This document shows positions 15,235 through 28,200 of a stretch of DNA of 64,000 nt, piece after piece. The stretch is taken from assembly GCF_040436345.1 (NCBI RefSeq), contig NC_133237.1, positions 25,177,749 to 25,241,748 on the forward strand. The letters are read 5' to 3'. The notes below the pieces were generated by a model. The model made no database searches, was not told the DNA's origin, and was given only the letters and a program-made list of their open reading frames with translations. Source of the stretch: Pagrus major. Taxonomy: Eukaryota; Chordata; Actinopteri; Spariformes; Sparidae. Position 1 is the first letter of the stretch. The number at the start of each line of letters is the position of its first letter. The position numbers and the translations under genes were made by a program.

Positions 15235-18200
15235 GTGAGCCCAAGAAAAACACCCAAGGCAGCAGCACCAGGGCCAGTCTGGCCAAATATCACTGAGACT
15301 GCAATTACACTGCGAACAGGAGCCTTTTCTCAAATGACATCGAGGGACGAGTGATAACTATTAGTCGTTTATCTACTCTCTGAAGTGTGTTCTTTCATTT
15401 TCTGGAGGCATTTCTTCATCAGAAGTCAAACGACACAGATATGTTGGGTTTTAGACTGCTGTATCTACCACTGACTTCAGTACAGCTGTCCCAACAGTCC
15501 CTTCCTCCTGTTTTTTAAGGTTCCTTGGTGCCAACCTTGATGTCAATCTCTTGCCGTCAAGAATCACTGAAAATCGTTCTGCTTTTGTCTCCAATCTCTT
15601 TCAACTGGCTCTGCCAAGAAAAAATCAATTAAGGCTTCCCATTTAATTATTCAGTCTGGAGTCCGCAGAAGATGTCATTATAGCTTTTGTATCACACTTG
15701 TATAATGTACCACCCATGTGTAGAGTGGGAGTGGTATAACACCTCAGGGAATGGACTCCTACAGCGTCAGAAAAGGTCATGAACAGTGCCCACGTTGATC
15801 CTGCCTGCCGTCATCATTACAAATAACATTGCTGTAAATGGCAAACCGGTTCCCTAAAGGAAAAAAAAATGAACGCTTAAATTAAAACCTCCTCTGAAAG
15901 CCTTTTCCCGGCCGCAAGTACGACTCTTTGTCTCCACCGTCGGTTCATTACCAGATGTAAGGTTTGTCTAATTAAACTGGCAGCCTCAGAAAAGAGAGAT
16001 TGGCGTGCTCGGGTGTACGTGAGAGATTATTAAATTTAATGCAGAGTGGATGAGGATTCATCAAGTACCAGCAAAGATTCCCACAACATATAAAGCATCA
16101 TGTCTCAGAGCGGGAGAGGCTCTTTGAGTTTTACCATTTTCAGCCATTTGTTTTTGCTCTGCATAAACTTAGATGAGTCAGACAGGAATGATGAGGTGTG
16201 GGCGAACGCACAGCCAAAACAAAACAAGGATCTTCTTAATGAGATCACTAGTTCCTCTCTTTGAGTGGATTAATGGGCTTCAAGGCCTCAGCAATTCATC
16301 GGCTAGTCCAGGCTTTTATGCAGTTTGACGTTGCTGTTTCACAAAAAGTAACAGCCAATTTTACTCAAGCTCTGTATTAAAGGTTATTTTAGGATACCAA
16401 AATGCCCAGTTATTGTTTGATAATATTATACACGTACACATACACATATTATACACGGCACTGCAGTCCGCCGTCTTTATTGAAGACCCAGTTCAAGATG
16501 CAAACAAACGTTTAAGTGTCCTGCGTTAAAGCGGGGCGTAGTCTCCTGTCCAATCAGAAGTCTGTATTCCCTGTCAGACATGTTCTCCTTTACAAAGTTT
16601 TATTGGTACTTTTACTTGCATTAAGGATCTGAACAGTTGTTTAACTAAAAGGCAGTGAACTGAAGTCTAATACAGAGCTCGTGTACTGTCTGATTTGTGC
16701 TGATGTTCAGTTAACGTACAGCACAGTGCCGGTGACTCATTAAGAGCCATGGATGGTCAACTCATTTAATGCTGAAGGTTGTTTACCCTTTTGTGCAAGA
16801 GCAGAAAAACAGATACAAGGAAAAATACATGGTGCTTTTCTTTTTTTAATGAGACCTATTAATAGGCGCTGAAGTATTTTCTCTTTGTCTGCTGTTTTTT
16901 TTCCACCGAACAGTTAATGGATTCCTCTCTCAATACAAAGAGTGACAACCAGAAGAAAGCATGAAATGCAGCCTTGTATAATGCAAAACCTTCACCTTCG
17001 TCAGGTGTCCTTTGTCATCATACTAAGAACAATAAATGTGGTTGTGGAGGTGCTAGTACATCTAGATAAAAGCAACAAACCGCTTGTTAAAGGCACCAGA
17101 ATACAGGAAATAACCATAGAAATTTAAGGAGGAATTAAGGAAACAAACTTAAGGATAAAAGGGCCATGTGATCACTCCAGTTGGAGGTGTAGTTAATTGA
17201 CAGGAAGTAAACGGACGTGCAGTTGGTAAAAACAGACACACTACATTGTGCAAGTAGAGGATTATTGAGCCAGAAGTGCCCAATTATTAAGAAATATCCA
17301 CCCACTGAACGTCAGTTTGTTAACAGAGCTGCTTGTCAGATGGTCGAATAGCTTCGGAAACCCCGCACACCTCCCAGTGTCGGCACTGGGAGGCTGTGTC
17401 CGACAATTTCTGTAATTTTCTGAAACAGACAATCCAACATTCACACCGCTCGGTCAGCTGTGTGGAGGTGAGAAAGGTGCAAGATGTTTAATTTTGTTTG
17501 TACTGATCTATATCCGATATAATCAGCCCCCCGTCCTACCCCTCTAATACAGTCTAGTTGGACTGTCAGTCACAACACAAGTCACCACTCCCTCCTTTAA
17601 CGCCGCTAAATGAAAATAAAAATCAAAGCTGCATCTTGTGTGTTTTGTGTGTATTCAGGTGTGGCGGGCTGCTCATGCAGAGTGCTTATCACTCGCTCCT
17701 CTAAATGAAAAAGTGAAGCGGTTTCCCATGCTCCCTTTATCCGCTCTGACGGGAACCAGCTGCTACTCCGATTAGATAAGTGCACTCTTTTCAGGCTGTC
17801 ACCTTCACAGCGCCGCTTCTTGGTTTCATTTAATTCCAGATAGACCCCCTTTCGGTCTTCGGCAGCTCACGTCGGTTTGTCAAAACATTGTGCATAAAAG
17901 CAGATATGCATGCTCCATGTCACGATTCACTACATTCTTTATATGTTTACAGTCCATGTGATCTTAAACTCCTATTAATCAATATTTCCATATGTGTTAA
18001 CACATTAAAAAATAATCACAGTTTAAATAATTAAAACTGTTTTTCCTCGCAGTCAACATATTCACATGTAAATTCGCTTTACACGTGAGAGACGATATAT
18101 CTTGCCGCATGTTTTGCTCAGATATGGCAGCGTTTTCTTATTTTGCTGCCGACCGAGAAGCAGCGAGAAACTCTCAGCAGATTCAACCCTTTCTTTGTTT

Positions 18201-21200
18201 ACAGCCAGGTCAGGGCATTCATTATCTCCAGTTGTGGCCGAAAGGAGCTCTTTCTTTGATGCAGAGATTACGAGTTCGCCTCTTCATCTTCTTCTTGACC
18301 TCAGGTGTCAGTTCTTATTGAGGAAAGTGTCAAGAGACATTCTTACTGCTATACTCCTGCTGCTGTGCTTCTGGTTGTCATGACTCGATCAGCAATGCAA
18401 AGGTTGAATAATTAGCCTTCTTTGAAATGAAACGAGCACGACCGCTTTGATTCGGTGACCTAAATGGTCATATTTTCACTGGTTCAACTTTCCTGTCAGG
18501 AGCGGTAAAATCTCTCATTGACCTGTTATATTTTCATGAAATCGAACTGTGAAAAAATATCGTGGGTAGAGCCACCGTGACATCGCCTGGAGGTTTCTGA
18601 AGAGCCAGAATGAAATAACCAATATCTTCCACATAGCATCCACATTGTCGGGCCCACAGAGCGTGCACACTGGAGACTTCGGCTGGCTCACTTCCACTTT
18701 AGTCTTCTGCTAACTTGTATTGTGATAAAATTATTTAATTGTGCAGCTGAAATTCTACAAAAGACGCTCAACAAGATGTATTCTCAGTTTTACAGAAACT
18801 TCTTCCACAATGTGAAGGTCTTTTTGGACCCCTGTGCATCATGCAACATGACTGTCAAATTGCCAACGTATATAATTTTAGTTATTTTTAATGTGTCTTG
18901 GGTGTATCTATCTATCTATCTATCTATGCATCTATACATATATCTATCTATATCTATACATATATATGAAAATGAAAGAAGTCGTATTTTCACTCTGAGC
19001 CCTGCCTTCAGACTGAGCTGCAGCACTTTGATAGTGGATCAAGACACTGAGGAGTCCTCGTGTTCGCTCTTATCTTTGGAGAAAAACCAGCATGACATTT
19101 CATGGCGAACAGAAGACGAATACATGAATTTAATGATGCCTGACGACGTTCAGGCCTTTCATGTGCGGGGTGACGGAGAGAAGAAGTGGGATGAGAACAG
19201 TGAACGAGCGCATGAACCTGCTGAACTTCAGAGGCTGCCCTCCAAGCTTTCGTTCAGCGACAGTTTGGGTCTTCAAGGACCCGGCGAAGTGCTGTTACTG
19301 AAACACCACAGATAAATTTGAACTCACAGCCACAGTCAAAGGCAAAATTAATACATGTAAATGTTTCTCCTGGGTTTGAATGGTGAAAAATAGACATGAA
19401 AAATGACTGTTTCCTGAATTTCATCAAGAAGCTTTAGACCTCCGCCAGAACTCAAGAAGAAAATGTAATAATTGGATACAAATTCCCAAGGCAGTTTAAA
19501 ATACTGATCGAGAGCAGAGTCCTTTCCTTTCCAGCAGACTACCATCGCACCTTTTTTTAAAAATATGTATGGTAGTGACTGGCATGAGGCAAATAATGGT
19601 TAGATTCTGTTTAAATGCCGAATTTACAAAAAGGCCCAAATAATAACAAATTATAAAGATTCTCCTCCTCTTTACCTTTTCCGCCTGCTCGAGTGCAAAC
19701 CTTCTCTACTTGTTGTTAATATCTGTTGGATAGAAGTTATCCTGACTAACTAAGACTAATGCAAAAACATGGACTAGCTGCACAGCACCCCCAACTGTGA
19801 CTGAAATCCTGCGTCCCTGGTTGACTAAGTGACGTCTTTCACAAAACACCGACCAGAAACCGTAATTGAAACCTTGCAGAGTCGGTTCCATGTTATATAT
19901 CTGACTTACTCTCCTTTTGCTTAACTGCAGCTGTCTATATGACCAGAATTGTTGTGTTTCTCATCTTTTTTTAACACGTTTTCAAGTGGAGATTCAAACT
20001 TTATCTCAAGGAATGATAACACCCTCTTCACTGGGCTGAGAAAATCCAAAAAACAGATAGAAAAAGTTTTTGAGTCGAAAAGAAATTCAACAAGTAAGAA
20101 GTCATCGTCATCATTTCGGCATTGAAGCGTCTCAGATGATCTTGACATAGTTTTACCACTGAAGCTACTGAAACGCAACAGAAATAACACTCAGTGAGTC
20201 ATCAAACAGTCATAATTGATGAGCTCATTCGGGGGCATTCAAAAGTCCCCCTGTGGAAATTAGTGTTTTACAGCCCCTAACAGAGCAGCTGAACAGTGAT
20301 CGAGAAGAGACCATCAAAACCGGAGCGCACATGTGGCAAGGTTATTTCCATCTAAGTGCTGTGAAACCTACAATCGAAGAATACGTCTCAAACAACATTC
20401 ACTTCAGGGTTTAGGGCTCGGCGTTCTTTGCCGAGCTGATGGATAAAAGGCAGGCCATCGTCCTTTTAGAGCTGGATGTGTTCTTGACTGTGACAAAAGG
20501 TACATTGATTGCTTTTGTTGACATTTTTTCATGCAGCCTTGAGCACCGAATGACCATTTTTCCCATCTATAAACATTTCTAAGAGAAGGATAAACTGTTC
20601 TAGAAATCGAATTAGTTGAACACCTTGTGATTTGTAGATGTTTTTACTTCACCGGTGTGTCGGGGTGGACAAAATCCAGTCACCTAAAACAAAAGGCTGG
20701 CAACAAAACGGGAGAAATCCACAGGCAAAAAAACTAAACTAAGTAGAAACACGAGGACGAAGGTCGCGAATGCAGGTAAAACACGACGGGAAGAAGCGCA
20801 GGAACAAAACAGAAAAGGACAAAGACAGGAAGTCACGATAAGACACATGAGGATAAATCATATAATGATGAAATAATGATGTAAAATGTGTCACTCTCTC
20901 ATCATGGGGAACTTTTCAAGTGCTTCTGCGAAAAACAAATACACTACACATATCTTCATGACTCTGTGCGATGAATCACAACACCAGAAGGGATTATTTA
21001 AGGAGAATTTTCCCCTCTCGAGTTCTGCTGATCACACTGTGCACGCAGCAGCAAACACAAGAGCTCCCCGAGGAATGAGTCTTTGTTGTTCCCGGTATTC
21101 CCACCAGCAGGTAACCAGGCATCGCCTCAACCAATCAGCACAGTTATCTGCGTCCCATTCACCGGTTATGACCTCTCTCTGCAGGCTGTTTAGTGTTGAT

Positions 21201-22165
21201 GATCTCTGTTGATGGAAAAGTTAATTGCAGTTTAAAAAGTTCTCAGTCCTTCCTGTGCTTAAAATCCTGCTGGCCTGACTCTTAATTCAGTCTGGGTCAA
21301 CACTGCCGTCCCGAGATCCTAAAGCAAACCCACGTATAGCTTTTCGTCTCCATTTTAATCTTTTAAAAATGTCAATGAAAATACAGCAGGGAGGCCCTCA
21401 GAGGCAGTACTCGGAGAGGACACTATGATAATGTTGTGCATAATTGGAAAAACACTGCAAAGATCTGTCTGACAAAACACTTCTGTGATTATGTTTTGTG
21501 TGAGTAGCTGTTCTTCACAACACTGGAGCGAGAATCAGGTAAAAACACCTAATGTATGCATGAGAAGACATCAGAAACACGAACACCTGTCACCTCTGCT
21601 CGCTGCCTACATTCCTCGGCTGTAAATAGACCTTCATTTGTAACCTGAAGGTTTCTCATCTGACAGGTAGCATTTGCATTGTGGGTATCAGGTTACTATG
21701 ACAACTGAATAAAACGCCGGGACCTTGAATGAGAGGCTAAAGAGAAGTGTTACAAACCAAAGTTTCACTTGAGGAAATGTGTCAGGCGCTGGCATGTGGG
21801 ACCGAGAAAGTGGAAGGCAGCCTAATGACGAGTCAAAACGCTAAGTACTCTTGTTTGTGCGAGCAGAGAGACTCTAAATGCCACAAATTGGGATGGATAG
21901 CGCCTCAATAATAACCAATATCGAGGACAATTTTCCCTCTCCTCAGTCTCGCTTTGTGCACCTGCGATTTATGCAGCAGGTCCACAGTTAATGTTTATTT
22001 GTTGTGATTTTGCCGCTGACGTTTGGGACTGTCAACACAACAGCTGCTGAGGCCCTTTTCTGAAGCAATTACGTTTGCTTTGACTGACGCAGGGAGAACA
22101 GCAGCATGCTAATCAATACAAATATCCAAAACTTTCCCTTCAAATCCTTTAATTCAGTCATCATG
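15235..22165. other. Intergenic, no gene recognised
   Basis: About 7 kb without a supported exon. A TATC/TCTA microsatellite lies at 18904-18968. At 18525-18660 there is wording similar to a dispersed teleost repeat (CCACCGTGACATCGCC, GGTTTCTGAAGAGCC). The longest frame here (197 codons at 18722-19315) spans the microsatellite, has no recognisable domain and is not accepted as a gene. An exact octamer ATTTGCAT occurs near 21671, with no supporting context. Confidence 0.5.
18904..18968. repeat. (TCTA)n/(TA)n compound microsatellite
   Basis: Tandem TCTA units followed by imperfect TATA and ATCTATC units. It encodes the 'YLSIYLSMHLYIYLSIS' part of a spurious open frame. Confidence 0.9.
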
Positions 22166-22880
22166 TTGAGTCTTTGTGGTTGCTAAGTATTTATTTCTGG
22201 TAATTTTTTCTCTTTTCAGTCAACTTGTCTCTTTGTGGTAATTTATTTTAAGTGACTTTGTGTTCCGTTATGTCTCTGTGCAGTCAGTTTGTGTCTCTTT
22301 TTGCAGTTGCTTTGTCTCTTTGCAGTTGATTAGTGTCACTTTGCAGTTGCTTAGTGTCTCTTTGCAGTTGCCTAGCATCTCTTTTCAGTTGCTTAGCGTC
22401 TCTTTGCAGTTGCTTAGTGTCTTTTTGCAGTTGATTTGTGTCTCTGCAGTTGATTTGTGTCTTTTTGCAGTTGATTTGTGTCTCTGCAGTTGATTTGTGT
22501 CTCTGCAGTTGCTTAGCGTCTCTTTGCAGTTGCTTAGTGTCTTTTTGCAGTTGATTTGTGTCTCTTTGCAGTTGATTTGTGTCTTTTTGCAGTTGATTTG
22601 TGTCTTTTTGCAGTTGATTTGTGTCTTTTTGCAGTTGCCTAGCATCTCTTTGGTTGATTTGTGTCTCTTTGTGGTTGTATATCGTTTCATTCTGGTCATG
22701 TTCTGTCTCTTGTTGTAGTTTTGAGTCTCTATTTGCATCTCCTTGGTTGTTTTGTGTCTCTTTGCAGTCGAGTTACACATCTTTGGTTAATGTTTATCTC
22801 TTTGCAGTTGTCTTCTGTCTCCTTGTAGTTGCTTTATGGTAGTTTTGCATCTCTACTGTGTCTTTTTGTAGTTGTTTAGT
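22166..22880. repeat. 21-bp minisatellite family, locus 2 (large homogenised array)
   Basis: More than twenty tandem copies of a 21-bp unit of the type GTCTCTTTGCAGTTGATTTGT, with variants TTGCTTAGTGTC and TTGCCTAGCATC. The best-preserved core is about 22290-22680 and the margins are degenerate. The reverse complement, ACAAATCAACTGCAAAGAGAC, matches the unit at the 8.7 and 33.3 kb loci at about 16 of 21 positions, so it is one family in inverted orientation. Each core unit contains CTCTTTGCAG, which looks like a splice acceptor. Repetitive Leu/Ser/Val and Lys/Thr/Gln open frames through it are artefacts. Confidence 0.92.
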
Positions 22881-25224
22881 TTGACCTTTGAACCAGAAGT
22901 GTAAACAGTCACTTCAAACAGAGGCTCTATCTGCCAACCTACCGAGGGGCCAGGGCCCACTTGACTCCTCGGACACCTGAGCCTGTTCCCACATGACCCG
23001 TTTAGTGATCCATTCTCGGTCATTCAAGCCTCTTATCACAAACCCCATACTCCCCATATTTTTGGAAACAATATACTCATTATGACCACAAGTCTACAAT
23101 GATAGAGGCAATTACAGGAGGAACAAAGCATCGCAGACAGAACAGGCTCCAGCTGGTAGATTACCTGGGTTCATAACAAATGCATCTGATGATTGACAGA
23201 TGGAGAAATGGGCCTAATTTAACAAGGCAGCCTGAGAACAATCCAGCTGAGAACGCATTGTCGGGTTTGTTTATTCTGGTTCGCCTCTTCACGTCTGCTC
23301 TGAAACAGTTTTTCAGTAATTGAGGAGTCTCATTTTGTCGCAGTCAGACAGGTTAGAGACACGATGCATGAGTGGAGTTTTTTGCAGTATCATCCTCTAG
23401 AGTCTGGTATTGAATTATATAAATGTTTTGTCTCTAAATATACATTTATTCAATGTGTGTACAGCATCTCTCCTTTTGTATACACCTTCATACTGCTAGA
23501 TTTATGCTATGTGGAGGGGTTAATTATTCTTTTTAGGGATTCTTACATATTGCACCTTTTTTTTTTTTAAATAAACACTTCGTGACACATTCATAAATGT
23601 GCTCTCAAAACTTGTAACAGCTTAAGTTGTGAATTTGAAAACATAAAAAGTTCATTTTTCAATCAAGTTTTTATTCGCAGTGTAACAAAGAAACTCTTTT
23701 CATACTTGTACTGTACTGAGTGACCTTGTTCCTAAATGAAAGTCTCAGCACGATGCAGCCGACGACCTGTTACACAATATACTTACATCATGCCTTAAAT
23801 ACACACTGACCTTGACTCATGAAGTTTAAAATAAAGTTTTGACTTATTGCTTAATACTAAACTCCCACACACGTCTAAAGATATGCATCGTGTCAATTCT
23901 GTAAGGTTTTGATTCATTTGTCAAACTTTTCTCTCGCACTGTATTTAGTTCACTGTTTGAATTACACCCTACATTTTTGGGGAACCCCTATTTTTTGGGA
24001 TAGCGGATGGGTCAGCCCATTTTTTCATTGTGAGAGGGGGCATCTGTCAACACTTTCAGTCATTTCTCAGAGAAAAGTGCATCGATCTTGATGGAAAAAA
24101 ATCTGCTGCATTTAGGTGGCTGGTGGAGTGAATACAAAAAGCATCTGCTTGGCCTTGGCAGAGGTATGCACTCTACTGAGTGCTACTCTAGTTTACTTGA
24201 GTAACATTTCGAAATCTGGAATTTTACTTGTGATGGAGTATTTTCAGACCGTAGTATCTCGACCTTTTACTTTAAGGTGTTAGTGATAACATTCAGTCCC
24301 CCTTCAATCCTTCAAGTGCATTTACGTCACAACACTACTGTTGTTCTTCTTCCTCAAGTGGTTCCCAGTTTGTTGCACTAGCTAACATCAGGGCATCACA
24401 GTATGTTGGGGGCTTACTTTAAAACTTTTCTTTTCCACAAACTGGCAATTAACAAGACTGCTGATGCCGACAAAACATAGATAACACGTTACGCAAACGG
24501 TGTCCTAAACTATACTATGCTCTAACTATTATTAGAGGCTGGAACAGTCAGAATTCTTGCACAGAGATGAACAAATCAAAATGTTTAAAATAATTAATTA
24601 ACTATCATAATGTTTTCAAGGAAAAGAGATTTTTTTCCTGCACCTTTCTTACAAGCTCTGTAGATGATATGACCTAGAAGTACTACTTCCACAACTGGTG
24701 TTAATCATGACTTGCACCCTAATATAACGGTCCTTGAAGTGTTAAGAAGCCCACTAGGTGGGGCCTCGTCTTTAGAAATGAAAGAAGCCCTCTTCTGTTC
24801 AAGTTTTGTTTCCTTTCTTCTGAAGTAGACATGTTTGGCACTTTTTAAAAAAAAAACTAATGACACGGTGATTTGGTCCCTAAAATACACTACAAGGTAC
24901 ATTTTACCAGTGGTACTATGTCATCACTGTAGTTAGCAAAGTACCAGTACACAAAAGATTGTGATTAAAAATATGCAGGAAATGGTACCGTTACTTGTCC
25001 TTCTGCCTAATTTAAGTAAAAAAACTACTAGCAGTGTTGCTTAGTCAACAGTATCAATGACATCTCTGTTTCTTAAGGGCTCTATGTCAACATTTTTACC
25101 ACGCACGTCATCAGACATGTTGTAAGAAACTGTTGAGTGAACTCGGAGTCTCTTCAGCGTCTCAGAATGGCAGCGCCGGCCCTTTTTTCCACTCAGTTTG
25201 ACACTCAGCTTGTTTCCTGTACAG
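22881..25224. other. Region upstream of cyth4, no coding exon recognised
   Basis: No supported exon. 24160-24300 resembles a fragment of the 'TACTTGAGTAACAT ... TTTTACTT' percomorph repeat. The proximal promoter of cyth4 would be expected here or just downstream if the proposed first coding exon is right, but no convincing TATA box or CpG island is visible. Confidence 0.45.
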
Positions 25225-25252
25225 ATGTCAAATGCTCTGCACCATCAACAAC

Positions 25253-25292
25253 ATGGCCATACGCCGACGAGACAGCTTTCTCTGGGGAAAAG
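25253..25292 (+). CDS. cyth4: Tentative first coding exon of cyth4
   Basis: An ATG in good context (A at -3, G at +4) opens [13 protein letters not shown] and leaves one base before a donor AAAAG|GTACGC. That is exactly the phase needed to join exon 2, whose VP..L....RQ.EI...K.ELL.DIQ aligns with the VPSDL... exon 2 of CYTH1. Two upstream ATGs (25167 and 25225) are out of frame; through the same splice both meet early stops in exon 2, so they would act as overlapping uORFs. A plausible acceptor, TTTCCTGTACAG, ends at 25224 and could begin this exon downstream of the first of them. Cytohesin first introns are often very long, so the true exon 1 may instead lie further upstream. Confidence 0.45.
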
Positions 25293-28200
25293 GTACGCGA
25301 TTATTCTTCTTTTTTTTATCATTAATGTATATTATTAGAGAAAGTTGCTGCTCAGAAACAAATGCCAAGGTTGTTGTGAGATGATTTGATTTGTTTTCTG
25401 TCAAATAATTTGTGTGGATTAGTGTATCGGATTCACTTAAAATGCCAGTAATTTAGATTTTGTGTTACAAACTTTTCAGATATGTTTGCTAAAATGTCAT
25501 CTTGTATGTTTTGCTTTTATACTTTAAGATGTTTTTCCAGAATCTACACGTTTTTTTTTACAGTTATGTTTTAAACCTGATAATGTTTTTGACCTGAACA
25601 GTTAAGCTGCTGCAAATCATGCTCATGGACAAACTATCCATGAATATATGTAAAAAAAAAAAAAAAAGAAAGTCCATTAATGGCCACAATGCACTCAGAA
25701 TCAACCTTGTTCACTGAAAAGAGGAAGAGAAACTTCTATTTTCAGCCTTTTTCTTTCTCTCATTCATTGACCACTTCTGTGACTAGCGAAGGATAAATTT
25801 GTGGTGCATGCTGGTCCGGGAGAACGAGCGTAGGCGTTTGTCATGACAAGTCCACTGACTGCTTCATCAATCTGTCACCATCCTGAACTGTACTGTCCCC
25901 CCTCCCTCCACAGTTCCACTGAGCCTCCACCCTGGAGACGGTAGGCAGGGTGAAATCATCAAGACTCACAAGTTTGAGCTGCTGGATGACATTCAGGTAT
26001 TGTGGCGAATATATCCTTCCAAGGTCTTACATTAAAAATCCATCATTATTCTTTTCCCCGTACGCCCACTCCTGGCAGCCTCGGCAGAGCTTTTTTCACA
26101 GCACACAAAGGCGTTTCATTCACCAACCTTTTTAATTGAGATATGAAGGATTTGAGGGGTTGTTTATATAAGTGTGTGTCAAATTGGCCCTGAGTCATGT
26201 AACCATCGAGTCCACGGGCCGTCTGTGATGTAAGAACAAACCTTGAGTCCCAGGCTAACATCACTGTGGCCTTTTCTTCGACTCCCTCTTTCAGAAGCTG
26301 AGGTTGGAGATCAATCACGTCACGCCAGATATCCACGGCTCTGAAACGAAGGAGCAGAAGTGAGTATGAGCTTTTTTTTTTTACAGCTTTTTATGAGTCA
26401 ACGTGGCCTGTGTTGTGAGTCAGCAATGACCTCTTCCTCTTACTGATGTGACACCGTGATGCAGTTTAGATTTCCACACCACCAAAATGTTCAGTTTGAC
26501 AAAGTCATGTAAGCATCTTTATTGTGATTTACTCAGAAGTCAAAACACCAACACACGGCAGCTCTGCTGTTGAAAGCATCTTTAAACCTGCTACTCAAAC
26601 CTCTCAACCTGATGATTTCCAACCTTTTTCATGGATATCTTCTCATGTCATTTTAACCCCCACAGCTCGATCACATGAGTTCAAGTAGCCTACTCGTCCA
26701 GGCAGCCATTTATTTACCATTTATCAATTACTTTTAGCTGATTTCAACCTGATTTCAGCCATTGCTGTCCATCACTACTAGCTAACTAGCTAACTGTTTA
26801 TCCATCACGTTTAGCTAATGGTTAATCCATCATTTAAGCTAACTATATCAACTGTCCATCACTTTTAGCTAACTAGCTCACTGCTTAATCACTATGCTAT
26901 CTGCACTTTAGGCAAACTAATTCAACTGGTTATCAATCAGGCTTACTTGTAGTGAAATATTTCAACTGTCCATCACTCTTAGCTAATAAGCTATTAACTA
27001 CTAACTAGGCTACTAACCTTCTTTACTTTTTTGGTAATTAGGCCTATTTCACCTGTCTGTCCATCACTTTTCATTTATCTCTTTTGGCTATTTCAACTTT
27101 TTATTGATTTAAGTTGAGTTGTGCACATTTTGCACATGCACGTGGTTGGTAATTAGTGACAGCACATCTAGATTTGTGCAGGATACAGTGTGGTCATGCT
27201 GGCATGTACTTGGCTACAGCTTGGGCACAACACGACACTGAGCACTGTCACATTTCTGTGACAGAAATGTGTCTGGTGACATTTTGAGAATGTGTGTCTA
27301 CATATTTGGACTTCCCGTGTTGTTGCTTCCTCTAGGAGGTGATAATAACATGTAAGTAGTACAGTGCATTTTGACCGAACTGTATTACTGGCAGGATTAA
27401 CCGCAGATTGTCAGTAACACAGCTCCCCCACCCCAAAACCCCCCCAACACCCACCACTTGATAAAATACACCCACATGAATCATGGTGAAGGTGTTCTGA
27501 GTTGAGATCAGTAAAATGGTAAAAGTCTCTATATCTGTTTTTTGTCTTTGCAGTAAAAATGTTGTCAGGAAGAGGAGATTCTTACGTGGAAAGAAGAAAT
27601 TCAACATGGATCCCAAAAAGGTGAGTTTACATGTCCACACAGAGGATGTTGTCATTATAGATCCTGTTGATTTGTTACTCAGAGGTTATTCGCATTTAGC
27701 TGATGATACTTACATACTTTAACTTAACGGTTTATTTGAGTCCCAGTAAACATACAGTAGTTGAAATTTTAACTTTCACTCACTTCAGCCCCTCTGGATG
27801 TTGAAAGTTAACAGACAGCAAAGATAATTCACAGAGCGGATGTGGATTTGAGTGGTGTGTGTGTGCGTGCGTGCGTGTGTGTGTGCATGTGTGTGGTGCA
27901 GAAATGCAAACTATGCAGACGCATAGCGAGAAAAACCACATCCTGTTCCCTGAAGTGGGGCAGAAGCGCCACTTCACCACAGCGACCTCCGTCTTTTTCG
28001 CTCCTTCCTGTCTGCGTCCTCGGTTAAAAAAGCTCTGAGTCCCTCGGCCGGCGACCGCTCGGCGCTCAGGCCCGAGGGACACCTACGAGTGGGAGGATGA
28101 GAAGTTTTTAAGACTTCACGGGGTGAAGGGGTGTCTTTAAGTGCAATTGATTTGAAGAAGTACTCGGCACTCAGAAGAAAGAAGGGTTGTGTTTCTGAGA

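Noticed and set aside
15600..16400. AT-rich stretch with TAATTA-like words that could be a conserved developmental enhancer
   Set aside because: Homeodomain-like words are expected by chance in AT-rich DNA. Without cross-species alignment there is no evidence of constraint.
18722..19315. 197-codon open frame on +, the longest outside the three genes and the tandem-repeat arrays
   Set aside because: It passes through a TCTA microsatellite, and shows no domain, no recognisable family and no exon structure. Length alone is compatible with chance in 64 kb.
22385..22780. 131-codon Lys/Thr/Asn-rich frame on - and Leu/Ser/Val frames on +
   Set aside because: These are artefacts of the 21-bp minisatellite, with no unique protein sequence and no splice context.
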